Translations under genes and position numbers: made by a program
Notes under the pieces: generated by a model
Databases searched by the model: none
What the model was told of the DNA's origin: nothing
What the model saw: only the letters and a program-made list of their open reading frames with translations
Part shown: positions 1-9,841 of the stretch, piece by piece
How positions within the stretch are numbered: the stretch's first letter is position 1
Layout: every line of letters starts with the position of its first letter
From: Bacillota bacterium
Lineage (GTDB): Bacteria > Bacillota > UBA4882 > UBA8346
Length of the DNA stretch: 64,000 nt
NCBI GenBank assembly: GCA_029974635.1
Contig: JARKQY010000051.1
Coordinates: forward strand, 1 to 64,000
Direction: 5' to 3'

Positions 1-3000
1 GATATCACAACCGCTGCGGCAAGTGAAAAACCACGTATTTTAAAAGAATTAATTCACGCCGACCGGGAAGCAAAGTTTGATTTGGAAAACGAACCCTTGT
101 TACGAATCAGGCTCGTAAAAATTGATAGTGTTACCTTTATATTGACCGTTAGTTTCCATCATATCATCATGGATGGCTGGTGTTTTGGTTTAATATTTGA
201 TGATTTTTTAAGCATCTATGCCAAACTAAGAACCGGCGGCCGGATCGAAACCAGTCCGGTAACCCCTTACTCCAAGTATATTAAATGGTTAAGCGGCTTT
301 AATAAACAAGCGGCGCGGCTTTACTGGGAAGATTACCTGTCGGGCTATAGCCTGCCTGTATATATTGGGACAGGTTCAAAATCAACCAATCCGAAGGGCG
401 ATATCAATGAAAAACTCATTGAAATAGACGGCCCTTTAGGAGCCGATATCATTAATTTCGCCAAAAACAATGAGACTACACTTAATACGGTTTTCCAATC
501 GGCCTGGGGATTGCTCCTGCAAAAATACCGGTTGCGGGATGACGTTGTCTTTGGATATGTCGTATCCGGACGTCCACCGGAGATAGAAGCGATGGAACAG
601 ATGACCGGTTTGTTTATTAATACGGTTCCGCTACGGATTAAAACGGACCGGAACAGCACCTTCATGGATGTATTGCACAAAGTAAAAGCGGACAATATCG
701 GCGCGAAGCCCCATGAAAACTTGTCACTGGCTGAAATTCAGTCATTATCCGCCGTTAAGCGGGGGGTATTCGACCATATTATAATTTATGAGAACTTTCC
801 CGCCGGAGAATATGTCCATGACCAAAAAACCAAAATGCGTACCGGTTTTGAAATCACCGGCATCGAAGTTTTTGAAAAGACCGAGTATGATTTTACAGTG
901 ACCATAACCCCTCAAGATCAATCTTTTACAATCCTTTTCCAATATACTGACGGTTTTAACCGGCAGTGGGTTGATATTATCGGGAATCACCTGGTAAATA
1001 TCATTCAATGCCTGATTACCCATTGTCATCAAAAAATTGGTGAACTAAGCTTTGCAAGTAACCGGGAAAAAGACCTTATATTAAAGATGCTTCACCATCC
1101 AGCCAAAGAGCACCGCCAAAAAACCAGCGTCAAGGAGCTGTTTGAACGTGCCGCCGCCAAGTATTCCCATAATACGGCGCTTAGACTCCGTGACAAATTC
1201 ATCACTTATCAAGAACTTAATCACCGGTCAAACCGCTTAGCGCAACGGTTAATCGCAACCGGAGCCCGCCGGGACGGAATAATCGGTTTGCTTTTTTATC
1301 CGTCCATTGAAATGATAGTCAGCATTTTGGCGGTGCTTAAATCCGGAGCGGCATATTTGCCCATTGAACCTAATCTGCCCGAAAGCAGAATCAATTATCT
1401 GCTTCGTGACAGCGGGGCCAATATTCTCATCCGCAGCGGTGAAAACGCGTTTAAATCTCCGGCATACCTTAAAGAAATACTTATTGACCGGGAGCCTCCG
1501 GCTAATTTTGGCGCTGAAAATCCGGATATCCAAATCGCTTCGGACTCATTGGCCTATGTAATCTATACTTCGGGCTCGACCGGCAACCCCAAGGGAGTTT
1601 TGGTCGAACACCGCAATCTATTGGCCTATATCAATGCGTTTAACGATTATTTTGCCGTAAATCACCGGGATATTTTTCTGCAGCAAGCGTCATACTCCTT
1701 TGACGCCTTTGTGGAGGAAATGTATCCGGTGCTTTTAAAAGGAGGGATCATCGTTATCGTGCCGCGCGGCCTGGCTAAAGACATGATCCGCTTACGGGAA
1801 TATGCCGAACAATGCCAAGTAACAATGATCAGCGCTTCCCCGCTCCTGTTAAATGAGCTGGATAAAATGAAAAACATTGCGAGTGTCCATACTTACATCA
1901 GCGGGGGCGATGTTTTAAAAAAGGAGTATATTCAAAACCTGCTCACCCGGGGAAAAGTGGTCAACACTTACGGCCCCACCGAGACTACCGTCTGTTGCAC
2001 TTATTATGAATGCCGCAAGGATGATGAGGTGATCCCCATCGGAAAACCCATTGCCGGCTATGAAATTTTGATCCTGGATGAAAATAAATCCCTGCAGCCC
2101 TTATTAATCCCCGGCGAAATCCATATCGGCGGAACCGGTGTAACCCGGGGATATTTAAACCGTGATGAGTTGACCCGGGCCAAATTTATCCCGCATCCAT
2201 ACAAACCCGGCGAAATCATTTACTGTTCCGGGGATTACGGCAGGGTCCATCCGGATGGATATCTTGAGTTTTTGGGAAGAATTGATAGCCAGGTTAAAAT
2301 TCGGGGTTATCGGATCGAGACTGCGGAAATTGAAAATAAACTGCTGGCGCACGATGACATCAGCGAAGCGGTGGTTGTGTCCCGGAAAGGCAAGAACAAT
2401 GAGGATGAATTGTGCGCTTATTTTACATCCGGCAAAGAGGTCTATGTGGACCAGTTACGGGATTATCTGGCCGCGATACTGCCTGAGTATATGATACCCG
2501 CCTATTTTATCAGGCTGGCGAAAATGCCGGTGACTGTATCCGGCAAAGTGAATCCGGCCGGACTTCCGGAACCATATCTGCTGATTAATACCGGCGCGGA
2601 ATATGTCGAACCATCCACCTCGGATGAAAAAATCTTGGTCAAAGTGATTCAAAACGTATTGAAGGTTGACCGGGTGAGTGCCGGCGATAAGTTTTTTAAT
2701 CTGGGCGGAGACTCGTTAAAGGCTGTACGGGTCGTTGGCAGCTTAAAAGAATATAATATCAACCTGGGATTGAACTTGCTGATGAGTAATATGACCTTCC
2801 GAGACTTGGCATCCCACTTTGAGCATCCGGAAGCCAGTCAAAAAAACAATTGTTTTCAAGGCGAAGTCAAGCTGCATCCATATCATATCGCCCTCTTTAG
2901 TAATACTTTCCCCGGCAATTTTACGGATGCGGTCCATTGGAATACTTCAGGCATGTTTCGCAGCGCGGACCGCCTGGATTTTAAGACCGTTAAAATGGTC

Positions 3001-4212
3001 GCCACCGAAATAGTGAGATATCATGATGCGCTCCGGACTGTCTTTTACCAAAAACAGGGTATCATCAAACAATTTGTGCCGATTGCCGCCGGATATGAAG
3101 CAGATGTTTTATATTTTGACTTCTCCGGGGTTAAGGACACGCTGAATGAGACCCTGCTGCAAACAATGACGGTCATTCAGAAAAGTTTCAAACCGGACCG
3201 GCTTTTTAAGGTGGTGTTATTCCGGACCACTGCCGGTGATTATCTCTATTTTACCGGAAATCATCTGATCACCGATGCTTATTCGGATAATATCATTTAT
3301 GAGGATTTCTTCCACGGATACAACCTGGCAATCCACCACCGGAAAATTACATTCTTCCCCAAGACGGCCTCTTACGCGCAATGGATTGAAAAGCTTTATG
3401 AATATTCCCAAAGCAGTCAATTAACGGCAGAGATCAGCTATTGGAAAAAGATTGTTACGCCCTCCGCGCCGGCGCTGAAAAAAGATTTTAGCCCCCCGCC
3501 GGAAGAAACTCTCGCAAACGTCGCCGACCTAGTTTCTGAACTGCTTAACGAAACAAATACCGGTTTACTGAAACAGTATTCATTTCAAAATAAGCGCCGT
3601 ATTTTTGATATTCTCCTTTGCGCTTGGAGCATTACGGTTTACCAACTGACCGGCCTTAAGCGGACGAGAATATTTTGCGTAAATAACGGACGGAATAGCT
3701 TTGACAATTCCATTGATGTATCAAGAACCGTAGGGGCGTTCATGATCACCTATCCGGTACTCATCGATTTGAAAGAAGCGCCGCGGTCGGAAACCCACTT
3801 GGAGTACATTACGAATTTAATCAACGATCTGCCCGGGCAGGGATTGGGATTTGAGATTTTAAAATATTTAACCGGGGCTGAACTAAAAAACGGCGCGCAA
3901 TTTTCCTTACCGGGCAATGAAAAGGAGACTGTTTTTAATTATGTGGGTGAATTTGCCGAAGATAGCGCCATATCCGGTTTCAATACCGGTCCAAAGATAC
4001 AACCGGTTTATTTAATCGGCGATATGAATCTAAACCGGAGTAAAAAAGCCCGGTGGACCAGTGATTTTAATATCTTTATCAGTATGATCCATAACAAACT
4101 GTCGGTTCGTTTTCAATATTCGATATCTGAATATAAAAAAGAAACCGTCCGAAAAGCAATTGCCGAATTCAGCAGGAATATTATCCGTTTGATCACAAGT
4201 GGAGGAATATAA
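1..4212 (+). CDS. Nonribosomal peptide synthetase, C-A-PCP-E module (5' truncated)
   Basis: The frame is open from base 1, so the gene starts left of the window. Counting residues from the TTG codon at base 82, domains run in this order. A condensation domain carries HHIIMDGW at about residue 26. An adenylation domain carries YTSGSTGNPKG near 495, a YGPTETT core, GDYGRVHPDGYLEFLGR, and SGKVN with the A10 Lys. A carrier domain has LGGDS with Ser near 878. A C-terminal epimerization-type domain has RTVGAF, GQGLGFEILKYL and FNYVGEF. By eye the specificity residues read D-A-E-S-I-G-T-V-C plus the A10 Lys, close to the lysine code I recall from bacitracin synthetase; this is inference. The E-domain His motif is degenerate (NHLITDAYSD in place of HHxxxDGxSW), but the second His is kept. 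The module would add and perhaps epimerize one residue. The next gene starts 2 bp after the stop, with its GGAGGA site inside this gene. Confidence 0.93.
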   Translation, partial: DITTAAASEKPRILKELIHADREAKFDLENEPLLRIRLVKIDSVTFILTVSFHHIIMDGWCFGLIFDDFLSIYAKLRTGGRIETSPVTPYSKYIKWLSGFNKQAARLYWEDYLSGYSLPVYIGTGSKSTNPKGDINEKLIEIDGPLGADIINFAKNNETTLNTVFQSAWGLLLQKYRLRDDVVFGYVVSGRPPEIEAMEQMTGLFINTVPLRIKTDRNSTFMDVLHKVKADNIGAKPHENLSLAEIQSLSAVKRGVFDHIIIYENFPAGEYVHDQKTKMRTGFEITGIEVFEKTEYDFTVTITPQDQSFTILFQYTDGFNRQWVDIIGNHLVNIIQCLITHCHQKIGELSFASNREKDLILKMLHHPAKEHRQKTSVKELFERAAAKYSHNTALRLRDKFITYQELNHRSNRLAQRLIATGARRDGIIGLLFYPSIEMIVSILAVLKSGAAYLPIEPNLPESRINYLLRDSGANILIRSGENAFKSPAYLKEILIDREPPANFGAENPDIQIASDSLAYVIYTSGSTGNPKGVLVEHRNLLAYINAFNDYFAVNHRDIFLQQASYSFDAFVEEMYPVLLKGGIIVIVPRGLAKDMIRLREYAEQCQVTMISASPLLLNELDKMKNIASVHTYISGGDVLKKEYIQNLLTRGKVVNTYGPTETTVCCTYYECRKDDEVIPIGKPIAGYEILILDENKSLQPLLIPGEIHIGGTGVTRGYLNRDELTRAKFIPHPYKPGEIIYCSGDYGRVHPDGYLEFLGRIDSQVKIRGYRIETAEIENKLLAHDDISEAVVVSRKGKNNEDELCAYFTSGKEVYVDQLRDYLAAILPEYMIPAYFIRLAKMPVTVSGKVNPAGLPEPYLLINTGAEYVEPSTSDEKILVKVIQNVLKVDRVSAGDKFFNLGGDSLKAVRVVGSLKEYNINLGLNLLMSNMTFRDLASHFEHPEASQKNNCFQGEVKLHPYHIALFSNTFPGNFTDAVHWNTSGMFRSADRLDFKTVKMVATEIVRYHDALRTVFYQKQGIIKQFVPIAAGYEADVLYFDFSGVKDTLNETLLQTMTVIQKSFKPDRLFKVVLFRTTAGDYLYFTGNHLITDAYSDNIIYEDFFHGYNLAIHHRKITFFPKTASYAQWIEKLYEYSQSSQLTAEISYWKKIVTPSAPALKKDFSPPPEETLANVADLVSELLNETNTGLLKQYSFQNKRRIFDILLCAWSITVYQLTGLKRTRIFCVNNGRNSFDNSIDVSRTVGAFMITYPVLIDLKEAPRSETHLEYITNLINDLPGQGLGFEILKYLTGAELKNGAQFSLPGNEKETVFNYVGEFAEDSAISGFNTGPKIQPVYLIGDMNLNRSKKARWTSDFNIFISMIHNKLSVRFQYSISEYKKETVRKAIAEFSRNIIRLITSGGI

Positions 4213-4214
4213 AC

Positions 4215-5507
4215 ATGATTGAATATAAAAACGCCTATTTTGTTCCAACCCACCGGATATTGGAAGATGAAAATCTGGCGGGTTTTTTCCAAGAGGCGGC
4301 CTTTGGGTCTCAAACCGCAAAGGCGCTGATCCCCTTTATCTTGCTTGACGATACGGATGAGCATCTCAACCGGGATAAAGTAGTTTCCTGGCGGAATGAA
4401 TTTGACGGTATTGAGTGTTATGTTATAAATAAAACCCATATCAAAGAAATTTATAACGAAATAGCGGCGATACTTACCGCCGGACATCGCGGAATATTCA
4501 AAGCGGTTTACCCGGATACCCTGGTGAACTATGGCAATACCTTAAATAAGATGTTTATTATTGGCGCGTTATTGGGATGCGAATCAATCCACCGGCGGGA
4601 TTCCGATATCCTCATCGATACGGTGCCGGAAACCGGTGCAAAAATTTACCCCATTGAAGTTGAACTGGACCGGCTCGGCAAAAAAATCCATGGCAAAACA
4701 GTATTTATCGTGGGAAGCGGTTATAAAGGAATGAAAAATATTGATTTTGAAGAATTGCTGGGTAATGATCCGGCTCTTTATAAGGAATATCTGAATTGCC
4801 TCGATATGCCCGAGGAATATCAAGCCGAAAAGCTCCGGGATTTTCTGAATCAAGAAGATCCGCCGTTTACCGACCAAATCATTTTAAACGGAAGCCCGGA
4901 GTGCGGAAATATCTCCTTTTACAAGGTTTTTGAATATTTGCCATGCTCCCCGGCGCCCTTTACCCTTGGTACGGACTATTTCCCCAAGGAGATTATCAAG
5001 CAAGCGGATTTGGCGTTGGTTTACCACCAGCGTAAGGTGATTCACCGGCATACCAAGTGCCGCTATGATAATAACCTTAAAATTTATAATTACGTAAAGG
5101 GGGTTACTTCCTTTGTGGATACAATGTCTTTTTACTCCGACTTTTTCCTGAATATGAAAGCAACCATCCTCACCAACCAATCTTTCGAGCATGACCTGGC
5201 GGAATTGAACCGGACGCTGGTTGATTATTACCGGGAAAAGATTTATCATATGCATAAGCATAATAGTACCCGAAAACAATCATTTACGCGGTTCATGGAG
5301 TTGTTGCAAAAAAGCGGTCATTCATCGGTTCGGGAAGCCGCTGCCAAGTTGCGGGAGCAGCAAGATGAGATTTTTCAGCATACCGCCGCTCTGCTTCGCA
5401 AGCATGTTGAATTGCTTGAAGCATGGCCGTTCATTATTCAAGCCGCAAAAATCGCCCGGAATACCCCGGCGCTCCAAGAAATATTACAAATGTCAAAGCT
5501 TTGCTGA
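4215..5507 (+). CDS. DUF6271-like protein in the NRPS operon
   Basis: A 430-residue protein that starts 2 bp after the NRPS stop; GGAGGA ends 8 bases before its ATG, so the two genes are almost certainly co-translated. It opens with FVPTHR and has GCESIHRRDSD near residue 121, which resembles the acidic DxD-type metal site of GT-A glycosyltransferases. Later it has GNISFYKVFE, LGTDYF and VYHQRKVIHRHTKCRYDN, then a helical C-terminus. This order matches what I recall of DUF6271 proteins found in actinobacterial and Bacillus peptide clusters; that assignment is from memory, not from a search. No signal peptide or membrane segment is seen. Its position suggests tailoring or regulation of the NRPS product, but the reaction is unknown. 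Confidence 0.55.
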   Translation: MIEYKNAYFVPTHRILEDENLAGFFQEAAFGSQTAKALIPFILLDDTDEHLNRDKVVSWRNEFDGIECYVINKTHIKEIYNEIAAILTAGHRGIFKAVYPDTLVNYGNTLNKMFIIGALLGCESIHRRDSDILIDTVPETGAKIYPIEVELDRLGKKIHGKTVFIVGSGYKGMKNIDFEELLGNDPALYKEYLNCLDMPEEYQAEKLRDFLNQEDPPFTDQIILNGSPECGNISFYKVFEYLPCSPAPFTLGTDYFPKEIIKQADLALVYHQRKVIHRHTKCRYDNNLKIYNYVKGVTSFVDTMSFYSDFFLNMKATILTNQSFEHDLAELNRTLVDYYREKIYHMHKHNSTRKQSFTRFMELLQKSGHSSVREAAAKLREQQDEIFQHTAALLRKHVELLEAWPFIIQAAKIARNTPALQEILQMSKLC

Positions 5508-5596
5508 AGAAAGGTTCATGCTGGTCAAAGACCATTTCTGGCAGCAGGATTCATAGATTTTTATTATTTCCGGCTCGTCCGGGTTAGGGGAAAAAG

Positions 5597-6970
5597 ATGC
5601 TGAAAAACTTTGAAAATCATTGGCATGGAAACCATGGTTATTTGAAAAAAGTATTGATGATTGCATTACCGATGATCATCCAAGGGTTGGTCATCCAGTT
5701 TCAGACGTTAATCAATCGCGCATTTTTGGGGAATTTGAAAGTAGAGTATCTCGCAGCGGTCGGTAATACTATTTTCCCGTTTTATGCCACCATAACGGTA
5801 GTGATTGCGGTTTCTACCGGGCTTACCATTTTAATTGCCCAAAACATCGGCGCTAAACAAGTGGCCGCGGCCAAAGAATATTTACATAATTCAATATTTT
5901 ACAGCTCAATTTTAGCGCTGATCTTATTTGTCCTGTGGTTCTTTTTTCCCGGGATCATCTTTGCGGTGATGGGTGTAGATAAAGTCCTAATGGGTTATTG
6001 TGTCGGCTATGTGCGGATCATTTCCTTTTTCTTGATCCTTTTGGGAATTGATATATCGATTCAGGCGGCGCTGCAGGGGGCTGGGATTACTAAACCCATC
6101 ATGTATTCGGGACTCGCCAGGATCCTCTGCAACGTTTTGTTGGACTGGATTTTCATTTTCGGGCATTTGGGCTTCCCAAAAATGGGGCTTTACGGAGCAG
6201 CGCTGGCAACGGCAATCTCCAATATTGCCGCTATTATGTTTCTTCTCTTCTATTCCCTAAAATCCAAGCGGCTGCCCTTCAAGATCAATCTCCGGGAAGT
6301 CTTCGGATCGAAAAATTTTGATAAATTCAAGGATGTCTTACGGGTCGGCCTGCCCACCGGATTTGAATCCCTGATCTGGTATATAGGCATTTTACTCTTT
6401 TTGAGGATACTTAATCATTTAGATGAATTGGCGGTAGGAATTTATACATTAATCTATGGAATCGATATTGCGGTTTACGGGATTTATAATGGGCTGGCAA
6501 GAGCTTCCCTTACGCTGGTGGGTAACAAAATCGGCGAGGAGAATGAAACGGAAGCCAAAAAAGTTCTTACTTCCTGTCTGAAATATAATTATGTAGTGGT
6601 TGGAGTAATATTCCTGGTGTTTTTACTATACTCCAAGCAGATTCTCGGTATTTTTACGAAAGATGTTACCCTCATCGATAAATCCGTGTTTTTCTTTATC
6701 ATCATGTCGTTTACGCTTTTCCCGCGGTCGTTGAATGTCATTGTGGGCAGCGGCATCCGGGGTTTCGGCGATACCAAGTGGATGCTTTATACACAAATTC
6801 TGGGAACCGTATTTGTCATTACCTTCGCAAACATGGCGGTATTTGTATTTCAGCTTGGAATTACCGGAATATATATTACGATATTCATGGATGAATTCTT
6901 CCGCTCGGTGCTAAACTCGTTACATTTTTATAAGCACCGGAAAGTATGCGCTTATATGATAAATTCGTGA
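5597..6970 (+). CDS. MATE-family multidrug/peptide efflux transporter
   Basis: A 457-residue integral membrane protein with about twelve hydrophobic segments. It shows the MATE pattern in both halves: an early ALPMIIQGLV helix, then GLTILIAQNIGAKQ in the first half and ARASLTLVGNKIGEEN in the second. The ATG follows an AGGGGA ribosome site. It lies 89 bp downstream of the DUF6271-like gene in the same direction, so it may export the NRPS product; it could equally be a general Na+/H+-coupled drug exporter. After its stop, 6998-7022 holds two CCATGG boxes that can pair (GCCATGG/CCATGGC), without a T run. Confidence 0.9.
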   Translation: MLKNFENHWHGNHGYLKKVLMIALPMIIQGLVIQFQTLINRAFLGNLKVEYLAAVGNTIFPFYATITVVIAVSTGLTILIAQNIGAKQVAAAKEYLHNSIFYSSILALILFVLWFFFPGIIFAVMGVDKVLMGYCVGYVRIISFFLILLGIDISIQAALQGAGITKPIMYSGLARILCNVLLDWIFIFGHLGFPKMGLYGAALATAISNIAAIMFLLFYSLKSKRLPFKINLREVFGSKNFDKFKDVLRVGLPTGFESLIWYIGILLFLRILNHLDELAVGIYTLIYGIDIAVYGIYNGLARASLTLVGNKIGEENETEAKKVLTSCLKYNYVVVGVIFLVFLLYSKQILGIFTKDVTLIDKSVFFFIIMSFTLFPRSLNVIVGSGIRGFGDTKWMLYTQILGTVFVITFANMAVFVFQLGITGIYITIFMDEFFRSVLNSLHFYKHRKVCAYMINS

Positions 6971-7069
6971 ATGCGCTATTTATATGAGAACGGGCCATGG
7001 GATACCCCTTCCATGGCGGTTATTAAAACCTTTGCCGCGCCGTCAAAAATATGAATGGAGATGATATTC

Positions 7070-7537
7070 TTGGCTATAAAAATTATTGAAACTACAGATA
7101 CGGAATTATTAGCAACACTAAATCATGACGTTCAAGAAATTCATGCCGAAATTGAACCTGCTATTTTTAAGAAATATTCAAAGGATGAAATGAAGAAATT
7201 ATTTAATGAGGCCTTGGCGGAAAATATTAAAAGTTATCTTGCCTATTGGGGAGATGAACCGGCGGGATATTTATTGATTTCGGTAATGAAATACCCTGAA
7301 ACCCCTTTTCGATATGAATATTCAGTTTTATTCATTGACCAAATTTGCGTTGCTAAAAAGTTTAAGGGCAAGAACATTGGGAAAGAATTGATAAACAAAG
7401 CTAAATCATTGGCAAATGAACAAGGATTTAAAAGAATTGAGCTTGATTTCTGGTGTAAGAATTCTAACGCCGGACAGTTTTTTAGAACCCAAGGTTTTAA
7501 TACCCATTGTGAAAGAATGCATTATGATGTGGAGTGA
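7070..7537 (+). CDS. GNAT-family N-acetyltransferase
   Basis: A small protein of about 155 residues with the GNAT fold signature. The core strand FIDQICVAKKFKGKNIGKELINKA carries the acetyl-CoA pyrophosphate loop, and NSNAGQFFRTQGF forms motif B. I chose the TTG at 7070 (MAIKIIETTD) because GGAG lies at 7057-7060, nine bases before it. An ATG at 7055 is also in frame but has no ribosome site upstream. The substrate cannot be told from sequence. Base composition is more AT-rich than in the NRPS block. It could modify the peptide or be unrelated to that cluster. Confidence 0.85.
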   Translation: MAIKIIETTDTELLATLNHDVQEIHAEIEPAIFKKYSKDEMKKLFNEALAENIKSYLAYWGDEPAGYLLISVMKYPETPFRYEYSVLFIDQICVAKKFKGKNIGKELINKAKSLANEQGFKRIELDFWCKNSNAGQFFRTQGFNTHCERMHYDVE

Positions 7538-7599
7538 TGCAGAATGCCTCTGATCTCAATCCGCGGGCTGAAGCGCACGGCTGCTTAAGATCTTATCGG

Positions 7600-8117
7600 T
7601 TAAAACCGATATAAAATCTTTCTGGATAATTTAGTCCATACCGGGCTATTCAGTCCCCATAATTTGATGTTGTGCTTTTTTATCTTTCCAAAACTTCCAC
7701 CAACATTTATTTCTTTCCAGAAGGCTTTTTCTTTGAATATCAGCGAATATCCTGTCATTAAATTCTTTCCATTGATTAAACCCTTTTCAGGATTGTTATT
7801 GTAATCAATAAAATCGCCCGTTGAAGTATCCAAAGCCCGCCATGAGGTTTTATCCCACAATTTTTAATAATTTTAATAGGTCCTTTACTCCCTCTGATAT
7901 GTAACATAATAGAATCACTGATTTCAGCATCGCCTAAATTAAATTCAATTGAGAAATCATCTTCATCAAGAACTACCCATGATGTATCCGAAAAATCGGC
8001 GGTTGAGAATAATGCTTCTAAAAAGATACTAATACTTGATAATGGAGAAGCATTTTATATTTATGAAATGAGCCTAAAGTCCGTTCCTTTTCCCCAACCT
8101 CCTGATAGAACAATAAT
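7600..8117 (-). pseudogene. Decayed gene of unknown function (nonsense codons and a frameshift)
   Basis: On the minus strand, immediately after the helicase stop, three stretches read like one conserved protein. First is IIIIVLSGGWGKGTDFRLIS, then after two in-frame TAA codons NASPLSSISIFLEALFSTAD through IMLHIRGSKGPIKIIKN, then after a one-base shift near 7860 WDKTSWRALDTSTGDFIDYN to the stop at 7600. No usable start codon remains at the 5' end. The pieces join into about 170 residues. The HIRG...ALDTSTGDFID layout recalls small immunity-like proteins, but I do not recognise the family. A normal downstream partner of the helicase that has been inactivated is the simplest reading. Confidence 0.7.
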
Positions 8118-8119
8118 GA

Positions 8120-9439
8120 TTATTGCTGACTACAATTAAAACGCTCTATATACCCAAGAAAAGCTTTGATGCCCTCATCGATCAACAGTTCCCGATTGGA
8201 AATAGGTTTTTTGAGGTAAAGGTTGTCTAGACTACGCACTCGGCTTAAGGCGACATAGATTTGGCCCGAGTCAAAAGCGCCATTACCGGTGTCCAAGTAG
8301 ATGTTTTTTAAGGTGAGGCCCTGACTCTTATGAATTGTTAGGGCCCAGCCAAGTTTCAAGGGAAACTGGCTAAACTTACCAACTACTTTTTTTTCAATCT
8401 TGCCGTTGTTAACTTGATATTGATTTTTTTCCCAGGTTTCCCGAGATACCGGATAATCAATCCCCTCAACCTCAATGATTAGTTCATCTTCAGAGAGTTC
8501 TTTAATTACCCCGGTAGTCCCGTTGACCCACGCTTTCCCCGGATCATTTTTGATAAAAATCACTTTGGCACCCACTTTTAAAGAGAGTATGGGTAGAGTG
8601 GGGAAATCCTCCCTGCTGAACTTGCCTTCAATAATTGCCTGATATTGGCGTTTTGGCGTTTGTAACGCTTCTAGTTTATCGGCATTATAACGCTGGGCCG
8701 CTTCATTCGTGCAGGTTAATACTGTGATATCATCAAGTTGATCGATAATGTTTGTAGCTGTGACCCGCCCATTTAAGGTGTGGATCAACTCCCGACTTAG
8801 GTTGCTCTGACGGACTTGTTCCAAGAGATTGATGAATTCCTGGTTGGCTTGGCGAAATATTACCTCAAATTTAATATATTTGAATAACTCATCGATGATG
8901 GCTGAGCGGATAACTTGAGAATTAAAAAAAAAGCGATTCCGGTAACGTCCACTGGGTCTAAATTCGAACTGCTCTTCACGGACCACGACCGGAGGCAATT
9001 GATATAGGTCCCCAATCAGGATTAGTTTTACACCACCAAAAGGTGCGGTCGATTTGCGGTTGATTTGGAACGAGTAATTGATGGCGTCCATTAAATCTGC
9101 CCGTACCATGGAGATCTCATCTATGACCAAATAGTCGACTTCTTTATAAATCTGTGGTTGCCGGCTTTCTCGGATCTGCTCTGGGTAGAGTAAACCGTGT
9201 TCTAAATAAAAAAAGGAATGGATCGTCTGCCCACCGATATTCAAAGCAGCAATGCCGGTGGGAGAGAGAAAGACCGTATTACCGGCCAATTTGGTTAGTT
9301 CTCGCTTGGTGAAGGTAGATTTCCCAGTGCCTGCTTTTCCGGAAATGAAAGTGATTGGAGTACCACTTGTGATACAGTCGAGTGCATCTTGGAAAGCTGG
9401 TAAAGTGATATAGGGCTGTTCGATGGTTGAATTTGGCAT
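8120..9439 (-). CDS. PIF1/RecD-like superfamily 1B DNA helicase
   Basis: A 439-residue ATPase. Walker A is GKAGTGKST (residues 34-42), Walker B is VDYLVIDEISMV, motif III is LIGDLYQLPP, motif V is WALTIHKSQGLTL, and YVALSRVRS is motif VI. This set is typical of the short PIF1-like helicases of bacteria that move 5' to 3' on single-stranded DNA and resolve structured DNA. The start follows AAGGA. It is a single-gene unit, with the decayed gene just downstream. Housekeeping repair and mobile-element origins are both possible. Confidence 0.9.
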   Translation of the reverse strand: MPNSTIEQPYITLPAFQDALDCITSGTPITFISGKAGTGKSTFTKRELTKLAGNTVFLSPTGIAALNIGGQTIHSFFYLEHGLLYPEQIRESRQPQIYKEVDYLVIDEISMVRADLMDAINYSFQINRKSTAPFGGVKLILIGDLYQLPPVVVREEQFEFRPSGRYRNRFFFNSQVIRSAIIDELFKYIKFEVIFRQANQEFINLLEQVRQSNLSRELIHTLNGRVTATNIIDQLDDITVLTCTNEAAQRYNADKLEALQTPKRQYQAIIEGKFSREDFPTLPILSLKVGAKVIFIKNDPGKAWVNGTTGVIKELSEDELIIEVEGIDYPVSRETWEKNQYQVNNGKIEKKVVGKFSQFPLKLGWALTIHKSQGLTLKNIYLDTGNGAFDSGQIYVALSRVRSLDNLYLKKPISNRELLIDEGIKAFLGYIERFNCSQQ

Positions 9440-9841
9440 TTCAATTCCTTGTATTATTTAAAAATTGAAACATAGCGAAAATGTTAATATTGAGTTGTTT
9501 TTATTATTTCATATTTTATGATGAGGGACAAGTTTGAAAGCGAACCGACTTTGTTCAACGAACTTATGTTTTATGAGCCAATCTTTTATTCTTTTCACTT
9601 TTTATATGTAGCTATGTTCTTTCATCATAAAAAAGCTCATGCTGGCAATTTGCATGGCGGCCCCGAGATGTCGTCTCCTAAGGGAGGCGAAACATCAGAT
9701 ATACGGTTTAGAAAACCGTTGAAGATTAACTTTGGTCATCGAGATTGAAAACCCAGTGCTAAATGAGTTTTACCGAACTTATGGTTATGGTCTCCGTATC
9801 GGGTCTAACGGCGAATTTTTCAACTAATTTGCGAAATGTTA
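9440..9841. other. Intergenic region with two hairpins
   Basis: No convincing gene. Bases 9667-9696 fold into a stem of 12 pairs (GATGT/ACATC plus CGTCTCC/GGAGGCG, loop TAAG). Bases 9704-9720 form ACGGTTT/AAACCGT around a three-base loop. Neither is followed by a T run on either strand, so they are not classical terminators. They lie 3' of the ACT-butyrate kinase gene, which is read on the minus strand. A small structured RNA or the end of a lost mobile element are both possible. Confidence 0.4.

Noticed and set aside
5221-5556. Open frame of 111 codons inside the DUF6271-like gene
   Set aside because: It overlaps a well-supported gene in another frame, has no ribosome site, and its text shows no family pattern.
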